A stretch of 30,642 nucleotides of DNA from JBDZUZ01 sp040255445 (lineage in GTDB: Bacteria > Planctomycetota > Phycisphaerae > Phycisphaerales > UBA1924). This document shows positions 14,452 to 20,864 of the stretch, in pieces. Each line of letters begins with the position of its first letter. Position 1 is the first letter of the stretch. Both the position numbers and the translations under genes were made by a program. Where the stretch lies: NCBI GenBank assembly GCA_040255445.1, contig JBDZUZ010000025.1, positions 1 to 30,642 on the forward strand. Reading direction: 5' to 3'. The notes below the pieces were generated by a model, which saw only the letters and a program-made list of their open reading frames with translations, was not told the DNA's origin and did no database searches.

Positions 14452-15498
14452 TCACTCCCACTTGACGACGATCTTGCCGAACTGCTCGGCGGCTTCGAGC
14501 CGCTCGTACGCCTTCACCGCGTCCTTCGCCTCGAAGACATGATCGACGACAGGCGCGATCTTCCCCGCGCTGAAGAGCGCGGCGACCTCGCGGAACTCAT
14601 CGTTGGTGCCCATCGTCGAGCCAAGAAGTCGGAGCTGGTTCCAGAAGATGCGGGCAAGATCCGTCGTCGCATCGGGCCCGCTGGTGGCGCCGGGTGTGAC
14701 GTAGGTCCCGCCGCGGGCGAGGCTCTTGATGCAGTTGAGGTGTGTGGCTTTTCCAGAGGAGTCGACCGCCATATCGACACCGCGTTTGCCCGTGAGCGAG
14801 CGGACTTCCTTGGACCAATCCTGCCCGGAATCGAGGACGCCCGCATCGGCGCCGAGTTTCTTCGCCCGGTCGAGTTTCCACTGATGGCGGCTGGTCACGA
14901 TGGTGCGGCAGCCCAGATGGCGGGCGATCGAGAGGGCCGAGGTTGCAACACCGCCGCCGATGCCGGTGATGAGCACCGACTGGCCGGCCTTGAGGTCGGC
15001 CTTGGTCACCATCATCGAGTAGGCGGTGAGTGCGCAGAGGCCGAAGGCCGCGGCGTCGGCCGGGTCGGCCTCGTCGCTGACTTCCGCGAGGTTGGCGGCG
15101 GGGGCAAGGAAACGCTCGCAAAGCATGCCGTTGTGGTGCTCGCCGATGAGTTCATAAATGGGCGCGAGCGTGGAGGCGGGCGGATCGCCGGCGCGGACCG
15201 GCTGCGGGATCACCACCGCCGCGTTGACGATGACGCGTTTGCCCAGCCAGTTCTTGTCGACGCCGTCGCCCACGGCCTCGACGAAGCCGCAGGCGTCGCA
15301 GCCGGAGACCCGCGGGTAGTCCAATTCGAGTCCGGGCACACCGCGCCCGACCCACAGGTCCATCTGGTTGAACGCGGTCGCCAGCGTGCGAATCAGCACC
15401 TGGCCCGCGGCGGGGCTCTTGGGCTCTGGCCAGTCCTCGACGAACTTGATGTTCGGGGCGACCGGGGTTCCACGCTGCTGGACGACGATGGCTCGCAT
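14452..15498 (-). CDS. MDR-family alcohol dehydrogenase / quinone oxidoreductase
   Basis: This is a 348-residue medium-chain dehydrogenase/reductase. The N-terminal GroES-like part has FNQMDLWVGRGVPGLELDYPRVSGCDACGFVEAVG, and the NAD(P)-binding Rossmann part has VLITGIGGGVATSALSIARHLGCRTIVTSR. The last residues FGKIVVKWE are typical of zinc-binding or quinone oxidoreductases of this family. Catalytic zinc ligands are not obvious, which favours a quinone-oxidoreductase or enoyl-reductase type reaction. The substrate cannot be told. The ATG at 15498 is 6 nt after a -10-like TACAGT. It converges on hldE with a 24-base gap. The rplS terminator lies just upstream. Confidence 0.88.
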   Translation of the reverse strand: MRAIVVQQRGTPVAPNIKFVEDWPEPKSPAAGQVLIRTLATAFNQMDLWVGRGVPGLELDYPRVSGCDACGFVEAVGDGVDKNWLGKRVIVNAAVVIPQPVRAGDPPASTLAPIYELIGEHHNGMLCERFLAPAANLAEVSDEADPADAAAFGLCALTAYSMMVTKADLKAGQSVLITGIGGGVATSALSIARHLGCRTIVTSRHQWKLDRAKKLGADAGVLDSGQDWSKEVRSLTGKRGVDMAVDSSGKATHLNCIKSLARGGTYVTPGATSGPDATTDLARIFWNQLRLLGSTMGTNDEFREVAALFSAGKIAPVVDHVFEAKDAVKAYERLEAAEQFGKIVVKWE

Positions 15499-15504
15499 GG
15501 GCGG

Positions 15505-15510
15505 ACTGTA
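15505..15510 (-). promoter_or_regulatory. -10-like box TACAGT for the MDR gene
   Basis: TACAGT on the minus strand ends 6 nt before the ATG at 15498. TTGGAT (15527-15532, minus) sits 16 bases further upstream as a weak -35. The box lies just beyond the U-tract of the rplS terminator, so this gene has its own promoter. Confidence 0.45.
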
Positions 15511-15530
15511 CCCGATCCGGCGGGGAATCC

Positions 15531-15568
15531 AAAAACGAACACGGCCGCGGCGGTGTGCCGCGGCCGTG
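15531..15568 (-). terminator. Rho-independent terminator after rplS
   Basis: CACGGCCGCGG (15540-15550) and CCGCGGCCGTG (15558-15568) form a perfect 11-base stem with a 7-base loop. On the minus strand it is followed by GTTCGTTTTTGG, giving a U-tract. It lies 38 bases beyond the rplS stop. Confidence 0.85.
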
Positions 15569-15605
15569 CTGGTTTCTCTCGAACCGGACGGTCTGTTCTG
15601 CTTGG

Positions 15606-15995
15606 TCAGTTCTGCTTCGTGGCGAGGCCGGCGACGTGCTTCATGCCGCGGCGGCGGTCACGCAGGCGGCGGGACTTGCCGGTGCGCTCACGCAGGAAGT
15701 AGAGCTTGGCGCGACGGGAGTCGGCGCGGCGGACGACCTCGATCTTGGCGACGAGCGGGCTGTTGAGCGGGAAGATACGCTCGACGCCGACCTCGTCGAC
15801 GATCTTGCGGATGGTCACCATCTCGCCGATGCCGCGGCCCTTGCGGGAGATCACGACACCCTGGAACACCTGCTGCCGCTCCTTCTCGCCTTCGACGATC
15901 CGGAAGCTGACGTTGATCGTGTCGCCGATGTCGAAGACCGGGAGATCGGTCTTGAGGGACTCGGCGTTGATGGCATCGATGATCTGCTGCGACAT
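15606..15995 (-). CDS. rplS: 50S ribosomal protein L19
   Basis: L19 sits at the 30S-50S interface. The 129-residue protein starts MSQQIIDAINAESLKTDLPVFDIGDTINVSFRI and has the family motifs RQQVFQGVVISRKGRGIGEMVTIRKI, VGVERIFPLNSPLVAKIEVVRR and RRAKLYFLRERTGKSRRLR. Length and sequence are normal. The ATG at 15995 is chosen because it begins the L19 homology; the frame is open further upstream without similarity. It follows trmD by 91 bases on the same strand and ends before a strong terminator. Confidence 0.97.
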   Translation of the reverse strand: MSQQIIDAINAESLKTDLPVFDIGDTINVSFRIVEGEKERQQVFQGVVISRKGRGIGEMVTIRKIVDEVGVERIFPLNSPLVAKIEVVRRADSRRAKLYFLRERTGKSRRLRDRRRGMKHVAGLATKQN

Positions 15996-16086
15996 GGGCT
16001 GATCCGTTCGGGAATGCAAGGATGCCGACCGCCGCGAACCGCGGCCAAAGTCGGGCCCCAACGGTAGGCAGGGGCCTTCGCGGCTT

Positions 16087-16824
16087 CTACTCCGCGGGCG
16101 ATCGCAGGTCGGGGGGCAGGAGGTCCGGCCGGCGGGCGCGGGTGCGTTCGAGTTTCCGGGCCAGCCGCCAGGCATCGACCTTCGCGTGGTCGCCGCTGGT
16201 CAAGATCTCGGGGATCGGCATCCCCATCCACTCCCGCGGACGGGTGTAGTGGGGGCAGTCGAGGAGGCGCATCCCCCCGGGGCCGGTGGGAGAGAAGCTG
16301 TCGAACTGGTTGGAGTCGGCGTCGCCCAAGACGCCCGGGAGCAGGCGGGTGACGGCATCGATCAGCACCATGGCCCCGAGTTCGCCGCCGCTGAGGACAT
16401 AGTCGCCGATGCTGACCTCGAGCGGGGCGAGCTTCTCGATGACGCGCTCGTCGATCCCCTCGTAGTGCCCGGCGATCAGGAGGAGGCGCGGCTTGGCGGC
16501 GAGCTCTTCGACCAGAGGCTGGGTAAGCGGGACACCCTGGGGGCTCATGAGGATGCGGGTGGCGGGGCGGCGGTCGGCGGCTTCCGCGGCGTGGACGGCG
16601 TCCCACAGGGGCTGGCACATCATGACCATGCCCGGTCCGCCGCCGAAGGGGCGGTCGTCGGTCTTCTTGTGCTTGTCGGTCGAGTGGGCGCGGATGTCGG
16701 TGGCGACGATCTCGAGCTGGCCGGCGGCGACGGCCCGGCCGGGGATGCTGACGCCCAGGGCCGCGGGGGGCGCGGTGGCGAACATCTCCGGGAAGGTGGT
16801 GAGGATGTCAACGCGGAGGGGCAT
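16087..16824 (-). CDS. trmD: tRNA (guanine-N1-)-methyltransferase
   Basis: TrmD methylates G37 next to the anticodon and prevents frameshifting. The 245-residue protein begins MPLRVDILTTFPEMF and shows DDRPFGGGPGMVMMCQPL, LLLIAGHYEGIDERV and the knot motif VSIGDYVLSGGELGAM, which bind S-adenosylmethionine. The C-terminal part has CPHYTRPREWMGMPIPEILTSGDHAKVDAWR, the tRNA-binding region. It lies between rpsP and rplS as in most bacteria, but rimM is missing from the cluster. A TACCCT box 6 nt before the ATG and a terminator upstream suggest that it has a promoter separate from rpsP. Confidence 0.97.
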   Translation of the reverse strand: MPLRVDILTTFPEMFATAPPAALGVSIPGRAVAAGQLEIVATDIRAHSTDKHKKTDDRPFGGGPGMVMMCQPLWDAVHAAEAADRRPATRILMSPQGVPLTQPLVEELAAKPRLLLIAGHYEGIDERVIEKLAPLEVSIGDYVLSGGELGAMVLIDAVTRLLPGVLGDADSNQFDSFSPTGPGGMRLLDCPHYTRPREWMGMPIPEILTSGDHAKVDAWRLARKLERTRARRPDLLPPDLRSPAE

Positions 16825-16830
16825 GGTCTG

Positions 16831-16836
16831 AGGGTA
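16831..16836 (-). promoter_or_regulatory. -10-like box TACCCT for trmD
   Basis: On the minus strand TACCCT ends 6 nt before the trmD ATG. It lies between the rpsP terminator and trmD. The hexamer is a weak match (TA and final T only), so the call rests on its position. Confidence 0.3.
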
Positions 16837-16856
16837 GTTGTGACAGGGCGGGCATG

Positions 16857-16885
16857 AAAAAACCCCGAGCCGTGGCCCGGGGTTT
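16857..16885 (-). terminator. Rho-independent terminator between rpsP and trmD
   Basis: AAACCCCG (16860-16867) pairs with CGGGGTTT (16878-16885) around a 10-base loop. On the minus strand it ends in TTTTTT. It lies 24 bases after the rpsP stop and before trmD, so it should stop or attenuate rpsP transcripts. Confidence 0.8.
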
Positions 16886-16908
16886 GGAAGATCAGTCGAT
16901 CGGAAGGC

Positions 16909-17256
16909 TTAGGCCTTCTTCTCTTCGGCGCCGGCCGCGGCAGCCTCGGCGGCCTTCTTGGCCTCGACGCGCTTGCGGGACTCGGCCCGCTCGGCCTCCC
17001 AGGCCTCGGTCGGGACGAGCTTGGCCTTGGCGAGCATGTCCATCACGGTCTCGGAGGGCTGAGCGCCCATCTCGATCCAGTGCTTGATCCGGTCCTCCTT
17101 GAGGAGGAGCTGCTTCTCGGGGTTCTGGGATACGGGGTCGTACCAGCCCAGATTCTCGATCACGCGGCCATCGCGGCGGGTCCGCTGGTCCACCGCGTTG
17201 ATGCGGTAGAAGGGACGATTGCGACGGCCAAGACGCTGCAGGCGGATGCGAAGCAC
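16909..17256 (-). CDS. rpsP: 30S ribosomal protein S16
   Basis: The 115-residue product begins MLRIRLQRLGRRNRPFYRINAVDQRTRRDGRVIENLGWYDPV, the highly conserved S16 N-terminus. It is followed by KEDRIKHWIEMGAQPSETVMDMLAKAKLVP. The C-terminus is extended by an Ala/Glu/Lys-rich tail (AKKAAEAAAAGAEEKKA). The start is GTG at 17256, with GGAGG about 7 nt upstream on the minus strand, a good Shine-Dalgarno site. It heads the rpsP-trmD-rplS cluster. A TATCGT at 17375-17380 (minus strand) is a possible promoter element. Confidence 0.97.
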   Translation of the reverse strand: MLRIRLQRLGRRNRPFYRINAVDQRTRRDGRVIENLGWYDPVSQNPEKQLLLKEDRIKHWIEMGAQPSETVMDMLAKAKLVPTEAWEAERAESRKRVEAKKAAEAAAAGAEEKKA

Positions 17257-17715
17257 TCAGGAACCTCCGGCCGGACATTCGGCCGTTGCGGACTCGCCCC
17301 GGAAACTCAACCACCCGGCGGCGGAACTGGACGGATACAACCCGCCGGCGAGGTCCGCCGGGAATCGGGCCTCAACGATAGGCACCCGCTGGTGCGGCGG
17401 CGAGTCCAGCGGCGGCCGATGCGGGGGGTCATTCGCTGGCCCGAACGCCGACCCGGCCCGCCGACGTTCGCTGCGGCAGGCGGAAGGGGCCTCCGCCCTC
17501 GGGGCCGGAGAGCGTACGGAGTCCCAGTCGCGTCGGATAACGCGGGGCGTAAGGTCGTGATAACGGGAATCTTCGCCTCGGTCCTTCAGATCGGCTTCCG
17601 GGGCTGCCGGGGGAGCCGGTAGTTTGCCCACGCTCGGACGGGTGGACGGCTGCGCCGCGGGGCGCACTGCTGCTGGTCCGGGCTTCGGGCCCCAATCGGG
17701 CAGAAAGGTGGTTCT
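17257..17715. other. Gene-free divergent intergenic region (459 bp)
   Basis: I see no gene with family similarity here. It contains the rpsP ribosome-binding site at its left end, a TATCGT box (17375-17380, minus) whose context TATCGTTGAGG recurs upstream of the PpiD-like gene (30366-30372 region), and the AAAGGTGG ribosome-binding site of the secreted-protein gene at its right end. Open frames across it look like GC-rich chance frames. Confidence 0.6.
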
Positions 17716-18426
17716 GTGTTTCGAACCCTGAAGTTGGCGGTCGTTGCGGGGCTCGCGGCTGGTGCGCAGGCTGGGACGATCTCGGAGGCCGAGGTCGCCG
17801 GCCTGAATCAGAATGGCTCGATCGCGACGGCGGAGTTCATCCCGTCGACGGCGTTCACCGTGAACAGCAATCCGGATGTCTTCGGGGTGTTGCCTACGGC
17901 GACGGTGTTCGGCTCGGGCGGGAACGGCGATGTGGATGTCTTCCGCATCACGGTGGCGCAGGCGGGCACGGCGTACTTCGACATCGATGGCGCGGGTTTC
18001 GACACGATGCTGAGCCTGTTCGATGCGGCGGGGACGCTCCTGGCGTACAACGACGACTCGGGGTCCGATGCGGGGAGCAACAGTGCCCAGAACTCGTTCC
18101 TTGGTTCGATGACGCTCGCCGCGGGTGATTACTTCATTGCGGTGAGCCAGTACGGGAACTTCGCCGCGGCGGCGTTTCTGACGTCTTCCGATGGGGAGCT
18201 GACGACGCCGGGCGGCGCCGCCGGCGGGTTCACCTTCACGACCGCGCAGGTGGGGAACGCGGCGTTTCTAAATGGACCGGGCGTCGGCGGGCAGTCGGCG
18301 TACCGGTTGGAGATCTCGCTCGAGCACCCCACGGGCGCGGCGGCGGTTGTGCCGCTTCCGACCGGAGCGTGGATGGGTCTGGCCGGGCTCGCGGGCATCG
18401 CTGCGCTGCGGCGGCGGAAGGCCTGA
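17716..18426 (+). CDS. Secreted protein with PPC/DVUA0089-like domain and VPLP-CTERM sorting tail
   Basis: This 236-residue protein has an N-terminal signal peptide (LKLAVVAGLAAGAQAG, likely cut after AQA). A central beta-domain follows: GDVDVFRITVAQAGTAYFDIDGAGFDTMLSLFDAAGTLLAYNDDSG and LAAGDYFIAVSQYGN. These phrases are typical of bacterial pre-peptidase C-terminal (PPC) or DVUA0089-type domains. The end, VVPLPTGAWMGLAGLAGIAALRRRKA, has a short VPLP motif, a hydrophobic helix and an Arg-rich tail: a PEP-CTERM-like signal for exosortase-type processing. The GTG at 17716 has a good AAAGGTGG ribosome-binding site. No exosortase gene is in the window. Its role, perhaps surface or matrix protein, is inferred. 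Confidence 0.85.
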   Translation: MFRTLKLAVVAGLAAGAQAGTISEAEVAGLNQNGSIATAEFIPSTAFTVNSNPDVFGVLPTATVFGSGGNGDVDVFRITVAQAGTAYFDIDGAGFDTMLSLFDAAGTLLAYNDDSGSDAGSNSAQNSFLGSMTLAAGDYFIAVSQYGNFAAAAFLTSSDGELTTPGGAAGGFTFTTAQVGNAAFLNGPGVGGQSAYRLEISLEHPTGAAAVVPLPTGAWMGLAGLAGIAALRRRKA

Positions 18427-18441
18427 GACGGTCCTGAACAG

Positions 18442-19413
18442 TCAGTCTTGCGGACGCCCCGGTCGGTCTGGCCGGGGCGTCCGCCTTTCTGCGGGTAAGC
18501 AACGCGGGGGCGTGTACGAGCGCAGGAACGCGGCGGCCCGCGGCAGGTCGTCGGCGTTGAGCAGATCGACGCCGGCGTCGATCTGGGACTGCCATACGGA
18601 TTCGACATTGGGCACGCTCCAGAACCGAAGCAGGTAGCCGCGGTCGTGGGCGGTCTGCGCGAGATTCTGCAGCCGTGCGGTTTCCTCGGCGGACATTTCG
18701 CCGTGGCCGAGCCATGTGAAGTGGCGAAGGTAGGGGATGCTGACGACCGGGATGAGCGTGGGTGGCGGTGCCGCGCTGCGGTCGCACTGCAAATCGGGGA
18801 TGCGGCCGTCGACGAAGGCCCAGCGGAGCGGCTGCGCGGCAATGAGGTCGCGCGGGATATCGCCCGAGATAATGACGGTCACCGCGGCCGGTGTGACGAC
18901 GCCGTCCTCGAAGCGGGTGAAGGTGTCGCGGCGGCGCTCGAGTTCGGTGTGGATGGCGCGGTACGCGGCGGGGCCGTCGGCCTTGATGTCGATGAAGAGC
19001 AGGAGTGGCGGCTCGCCCGTGGCGTAGATGTGCCCGCCGCGCTCGGCGGCGCGGGCGGCGAGCGGGTCGAAGTACATCGCGGTGAGCGTGCGATGGGGGC
19101 GGATCTCGTCGCGGTCGTGGGCGACCATGAGTACGCCGTCCACGAGGAAGACATCCGCCTCGATCGACCCGAAGCCGAGGGAGAGGGCCTGAGTCAGCGG
19201 TTCGCGGCGGGTGTAGTCGTTGTGGGAGTGGCCGCGGCGTTCGGGGGGAGGCGTTGTGGCGGCCGCGGTCGATGATGTGTGCGTGGCGTGCACGCACCCC
19301 GCGAGCAGGATCAGGACGCTGAGGCAGGCTCCCAACAACGGCCAGATAGAGCGTGTGAATTCGCGAGTTTGTGACGAGCGACACGCGGATCTTTTCGGGT
19401 TGGGGTTCTTCAT
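18442..19413 (-). CDS. GDPD/PI-PLC-like lipoprotein (AIM6-like phosphodiesterase family)
   Basis: The 323-residue product has a lipoprotein signal peptide (IWPLLGACLSVLILLAGC, lipobox LAGC) and a TIM-barrel of the glycerophosphodiester phosphodiesterase/PI-PLC superfamily. The key motif RGHSHNDYTRREPLTQALSLGFGSIEADVFLVDGVLMVAHDRDE carries the first catalytic His, the E-x-D metal site and the second His. Later motifs are PLLLFIDIKADG and the terminal barrel strands VDLLNADDLPRA. This HSHNDY subgroup resembles AIM6-like proteins of unknown substrate. It probably acts in the periplasm. The last 12 codons contain the stem of a strong terminator. The ATG is 5 bases after the stop of the truncated AbiEii frame, so it is likely cotranscribed from the AbiEi promoter. 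Confidence 0.87.
   Translation of the reverse strand: MKNPNPKRSACRSSQTREFTRSIWPLLGACLSVLILLAGCVHATHTSSTAAATTPPPERRGHSHNDYTRREPLTQALSLGFGSIEADVFLVDGVLMVAHDRDEIRPHRTLTAMYFDPLAARAAERGGHIYATGEPPLLLFIDIKADGPAAYRAIHTELERRRDTFTRFEDGVVTPAAVTVIISGDIPRDLIAAQPLRWAFVDGRIPDLQCDRSAAPPPTLIPVVSIPYLRHFTWLGHGEMSAEETARLQNLAQTAHDRGYLLRFWSVPNVESVWQSQIDAGVDLLNADDLPRAAAFLRSYTPPRCLPAERRTPRPDRPGRPQD
18450..18484. terminator. Strong hairpin terminator, inside the 3' end of the converging gene
   Basis: GCGGACGCCCCGG (18450-18462) and CCGGGGCGTCCGC (18472-18484) form a perfect 13-base stem with a 9-base loop, followed on the plus strand by CTTTCT. It would terminate the secreted-protein gene, 24 bases past its stop, and it lies within the last codons of the GDPD-like gene. 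Confidence 0.8.
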
Positions 19414-19418
19414 TCGGG

Positions 19419-19505
19419 TCAGTTGTAGTCGTCGCCTGTTGACTCATGGACCTTGAGGAGCCGCGCCCGCACGGACGCCGCGATGTTCCTGGGTGGTCTG
19501 GTCAC
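19419..19505 (-). pseudogene. 28-codon 5' remnant of an AbiEii toxin gene (locus 2)
   Basis: On the minus strand a GTG at 19505-19503 overlaps the antitoxin stop (GTGA) and opens a 28-codon frame ending at TGA 19421-19419. The peptide includes TRPPRNIAASVRARLLKVHE and ends STGDDYN. This is the characteristic beginning of AbiEii/DUF1814 nucleotidyltransferase toxins, which normally continue from about this point for some 250 or more residues. Nothing of the catalytic domain follows; the next gene's ATG is 5 bases further on. The simplest reading is a deletion that removed all but the toxin's first codons and joined it to the GDPD-like gene. Confidence 0.8.
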
Positions 19506-20101
19506 TTGAGCGACTCCATGTACGGCGTCATCACCCGTTGGACTCGGCAGATCCCCGCGTAGTGCCACAGTTCAGCCGCCGTCGCCGCGCGGGTACGCCA
19601 CGCATCGCGGAGGGCTTCGATCGCAACGCTCGTGCCGATCTTGTTGCGGTACTTGAAGCAATCGGCGACCGTCTTGGCCGGGTTGTAGACCTTGACATCG
19701 ACGCCTTCGAACGATCTCAGCTCCACGCCTTGGGTCAGAGCGTCGCCCGAGAAGCGGGCGATGCGGAGCGAGGGGCGATCCAGTCGCGGCTTCCATGCCT
19801 TGGGCCCGATCGCGATCCACACGCGCGAGGGAAGTTCGGTGGTCAGGTTGTGGACCGCGAGCGCGGAGAGGAGACAGATCACGCCGTCCGGAACCGCCCG
19901 CGCGGCCTCGACAAGCGAGTGGTGTTCCGTGAGATCGGATTCCGTGGCTCGGTATAGCCCGCGACGGATGCGCACGAGATCGCCAGCGTCGACCAGCTCA
20001 GTCAGGTGCCGGCGGACGGACGGGTGGTCCGGGAGGTCTTGTGCGCGGAAGACGCCTCTCTGTTGGGCCACCTTGAGGATGTGTTGGTGCATCGCGACCA
20101 T
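19502..20101 (-). CDS. AbiEi-family antitoxin/repressor, toxin lost (locus 2)
   Basis: This 199-residue protein starts with a winged-helix domain (ILKVAQQRGVFRAQDLPDHPSVRRHLTELVDAGDLVRIRRGLYRA). The AbiEi core follows: GVICLLSALAVHNLTTELPSRVWIAI, and VKVYNPAKTVADCFKYRNKIG with the family's most conserved block. It should repress its own promoter and neutralise an AbiEii toxin. The frame is intact, while the coupled toxin is cut to 28 codons. I use ATG 20101, which follows a near-consensus promoter by 9 nt; ATG 20092 is an alternative. It is a different subgroup from the AbiEi protein at 8674-9432. Confidence 0.88.
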   Translation of the reverse strand: MVAMHQHILKVAQQRGVFRAQDLPDHPSVRRHLTELVDAGDLVRIRRGLYRATESDLTEHHSLVEAARAVPDGVICLLSALAVHNLTTELPSRVWIAIGPKAWKPRLDRPSLRIARFSGDALTQGVELRSFEGVDVKVYNPAKTVADCFKYRNKIGTSVAIEALRDAWRTRAATAAELWHYAGICRVQRVMTPYMESLK

Positions 20102-20110
20102 TGACGATGT

Positions 20111-20139
20111 ATCGTACAAAACCACGGATGAAATGTCAA
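20111..20139 (-). promoter_or_regulatory. Near-consensus promoter of abiEi locus 2 (TTGACA, 17 nt, TACGAT)
   Basis: On the minus strand TTGACA (20139-20134) is followed by a 17-base spacer and TACGAT (20116-20111). The ATG is 9 nt further on, so the mRNA leader would be only a few nucleotides. This is the best sigma70-type promoter in the window. Confidence 0.75.
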
Positions 20140-20159
20140 AGATCCGAGGATTTGTACGA
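20112..20159. promoter_or_regulatory. Inverted-repeat operator candidate around the abiEi locus 2 promoter
   Basis: TCGTACAAA (20112-20120) and TTTGTACGA (20151-20159) are perfect 9-base inverted repeats. One arm covers the -10 box, the other lies upstream of the -35. A smaller palindrome ACGAT-AC-ATCGT (minus strand) overlaps the -10 box and the transcription start. This fits negative autoregulation by the AbiEi protein. Confidence 0.6.
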
Positions 20160-20232
20160 ATTGGGGTGGCGAAACGCCCGCTGACGTGGTCCGGGCAGGG
20201 TGCTCGCATCCGGTTTGGGGCTGGAGACAAAG

Positions 20233-20318
20233 TGGCCCCGGTGGGACTTGAACCCACACTCCCGTTGCCGGGAAGCGGATTTTAAGTCCGCTGCGTCTGC
20301 CGATTTCGCCACAGGGCC
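20233..20318 (-). tRNA. tRNA-Leu (anticodon TAA)
   Basis: On the minus strand the gene begins GGCCCTGTGGCGAAATCGG and ends CACCGGGGCCA. The acceptor stem pairs over seven positions with one G-U pair. The anticodon loop CTTAAAA gives TAA, reading UUA/UUG leucine codons. The T arm has GGTTCAAGTCC. A long variable arm (around CCCGGCAACGGG) makes it a class II tRNA, 86 nt as expected for Leu. CCA is not encoded. Confidence 0.96.
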
Positions 20319-20327
20319 GTGGGCGGA

Positions 20328-20333
20328 ATTGTA
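20328..20333 (-). promoter_or_regulatory. -10-like box TACAAT for tRNA-Leu
   Basis: TACAAT (five of six to TATAAT) on the minus strand ends 9 nt before the first base of the tRNA. A weak TGAC-containing -35 lies about 19 bases upstream. Confidence 0.5.
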
Positions 20334-20354
20334 CATCGGCGACTGGACGTCCGG

Positions 20355-20828
20355 TCACTCCCCGCGTGCGAGGCGTTCGAGGGTTGGAGCGTCGATCTTC
20401 GTCATGCTCATGAACGCGTCCCACACCCGCTCATTCGCCGCCGCGTTTCCGACGGGGGTGAGGAGCCTTGCCAAGTCCTTTGGGACGATCTGCCACGCAA
20501 CACCGAAGCGATCGATCAATTTCCCGAACCCATGGGCTTGACCGCCGTGTGCAACCAGGGCGTCCCACAGGCGATCGAGTGCTTTCTGGTCATCGCACTC
20601 GATGAAGAAGGAGATTGCATTCTCCTCGGTATGGCCGGGACTGCGGCGGTGAAGGGAAAACTCTCGTCCGCATATCTGAACAGCAAGCTTGCTGGGAAGG
20701 TCGTCTCGACCAAACTCGGGCTTGCCAAGCTGTGCCGAGCCGGGGAAGAGCGAGACGTAGAGCCGAGCGGCTTGCTCAATGTCGCCGTTGATCCAGAGGC
20801 ACGTTGTGAATTTCACGCATGGCTGCAT
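20355..20828 (-). CDS. VOC-family protein (PhnB/glyoxalase-like)
   Basis: The 157-residue protein belongs to the PhnB-type VOC (glyoxalase/bleomycin resistance fold) family: VKFTTCLWINGDIEQAARLYVSLFPGS at the N-terminus, SLHRRSPGHTEENAISFFIECDDQKALDRLWDALVAHGG in the middle and RFGVAWQIVPKDLARLL at the end. In this branch the enzyme function is usually unknown; old annotations as 3-demethylubiquinone methyltransferase are not supported by the fold. The ATG at 20828 lies 36 bases after the Fur-type gene on the same strand. A TATAGG sequence near 20862-20867 (minus) could be a local promoter. Confidence 0.88.
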   Translation of the reverse strand: MQPCVKFTTCLWINGDIEQAARLYVSLFPGSAQLGKPEFGRDDLPSKLAVQICGREFSLHRRSPGHTEENAISFFIECDDQKALDRLWDALVAHGGQAHGFGKLIDRFGVAWQIVPKDLARLLTPVGNAAANERVWDAFMSMTKIDAPTLERLARGE

Positions 20829-20864
20829 GCAGCATTCCGGTGAGAGCGACTTCGGGGATCTGCC

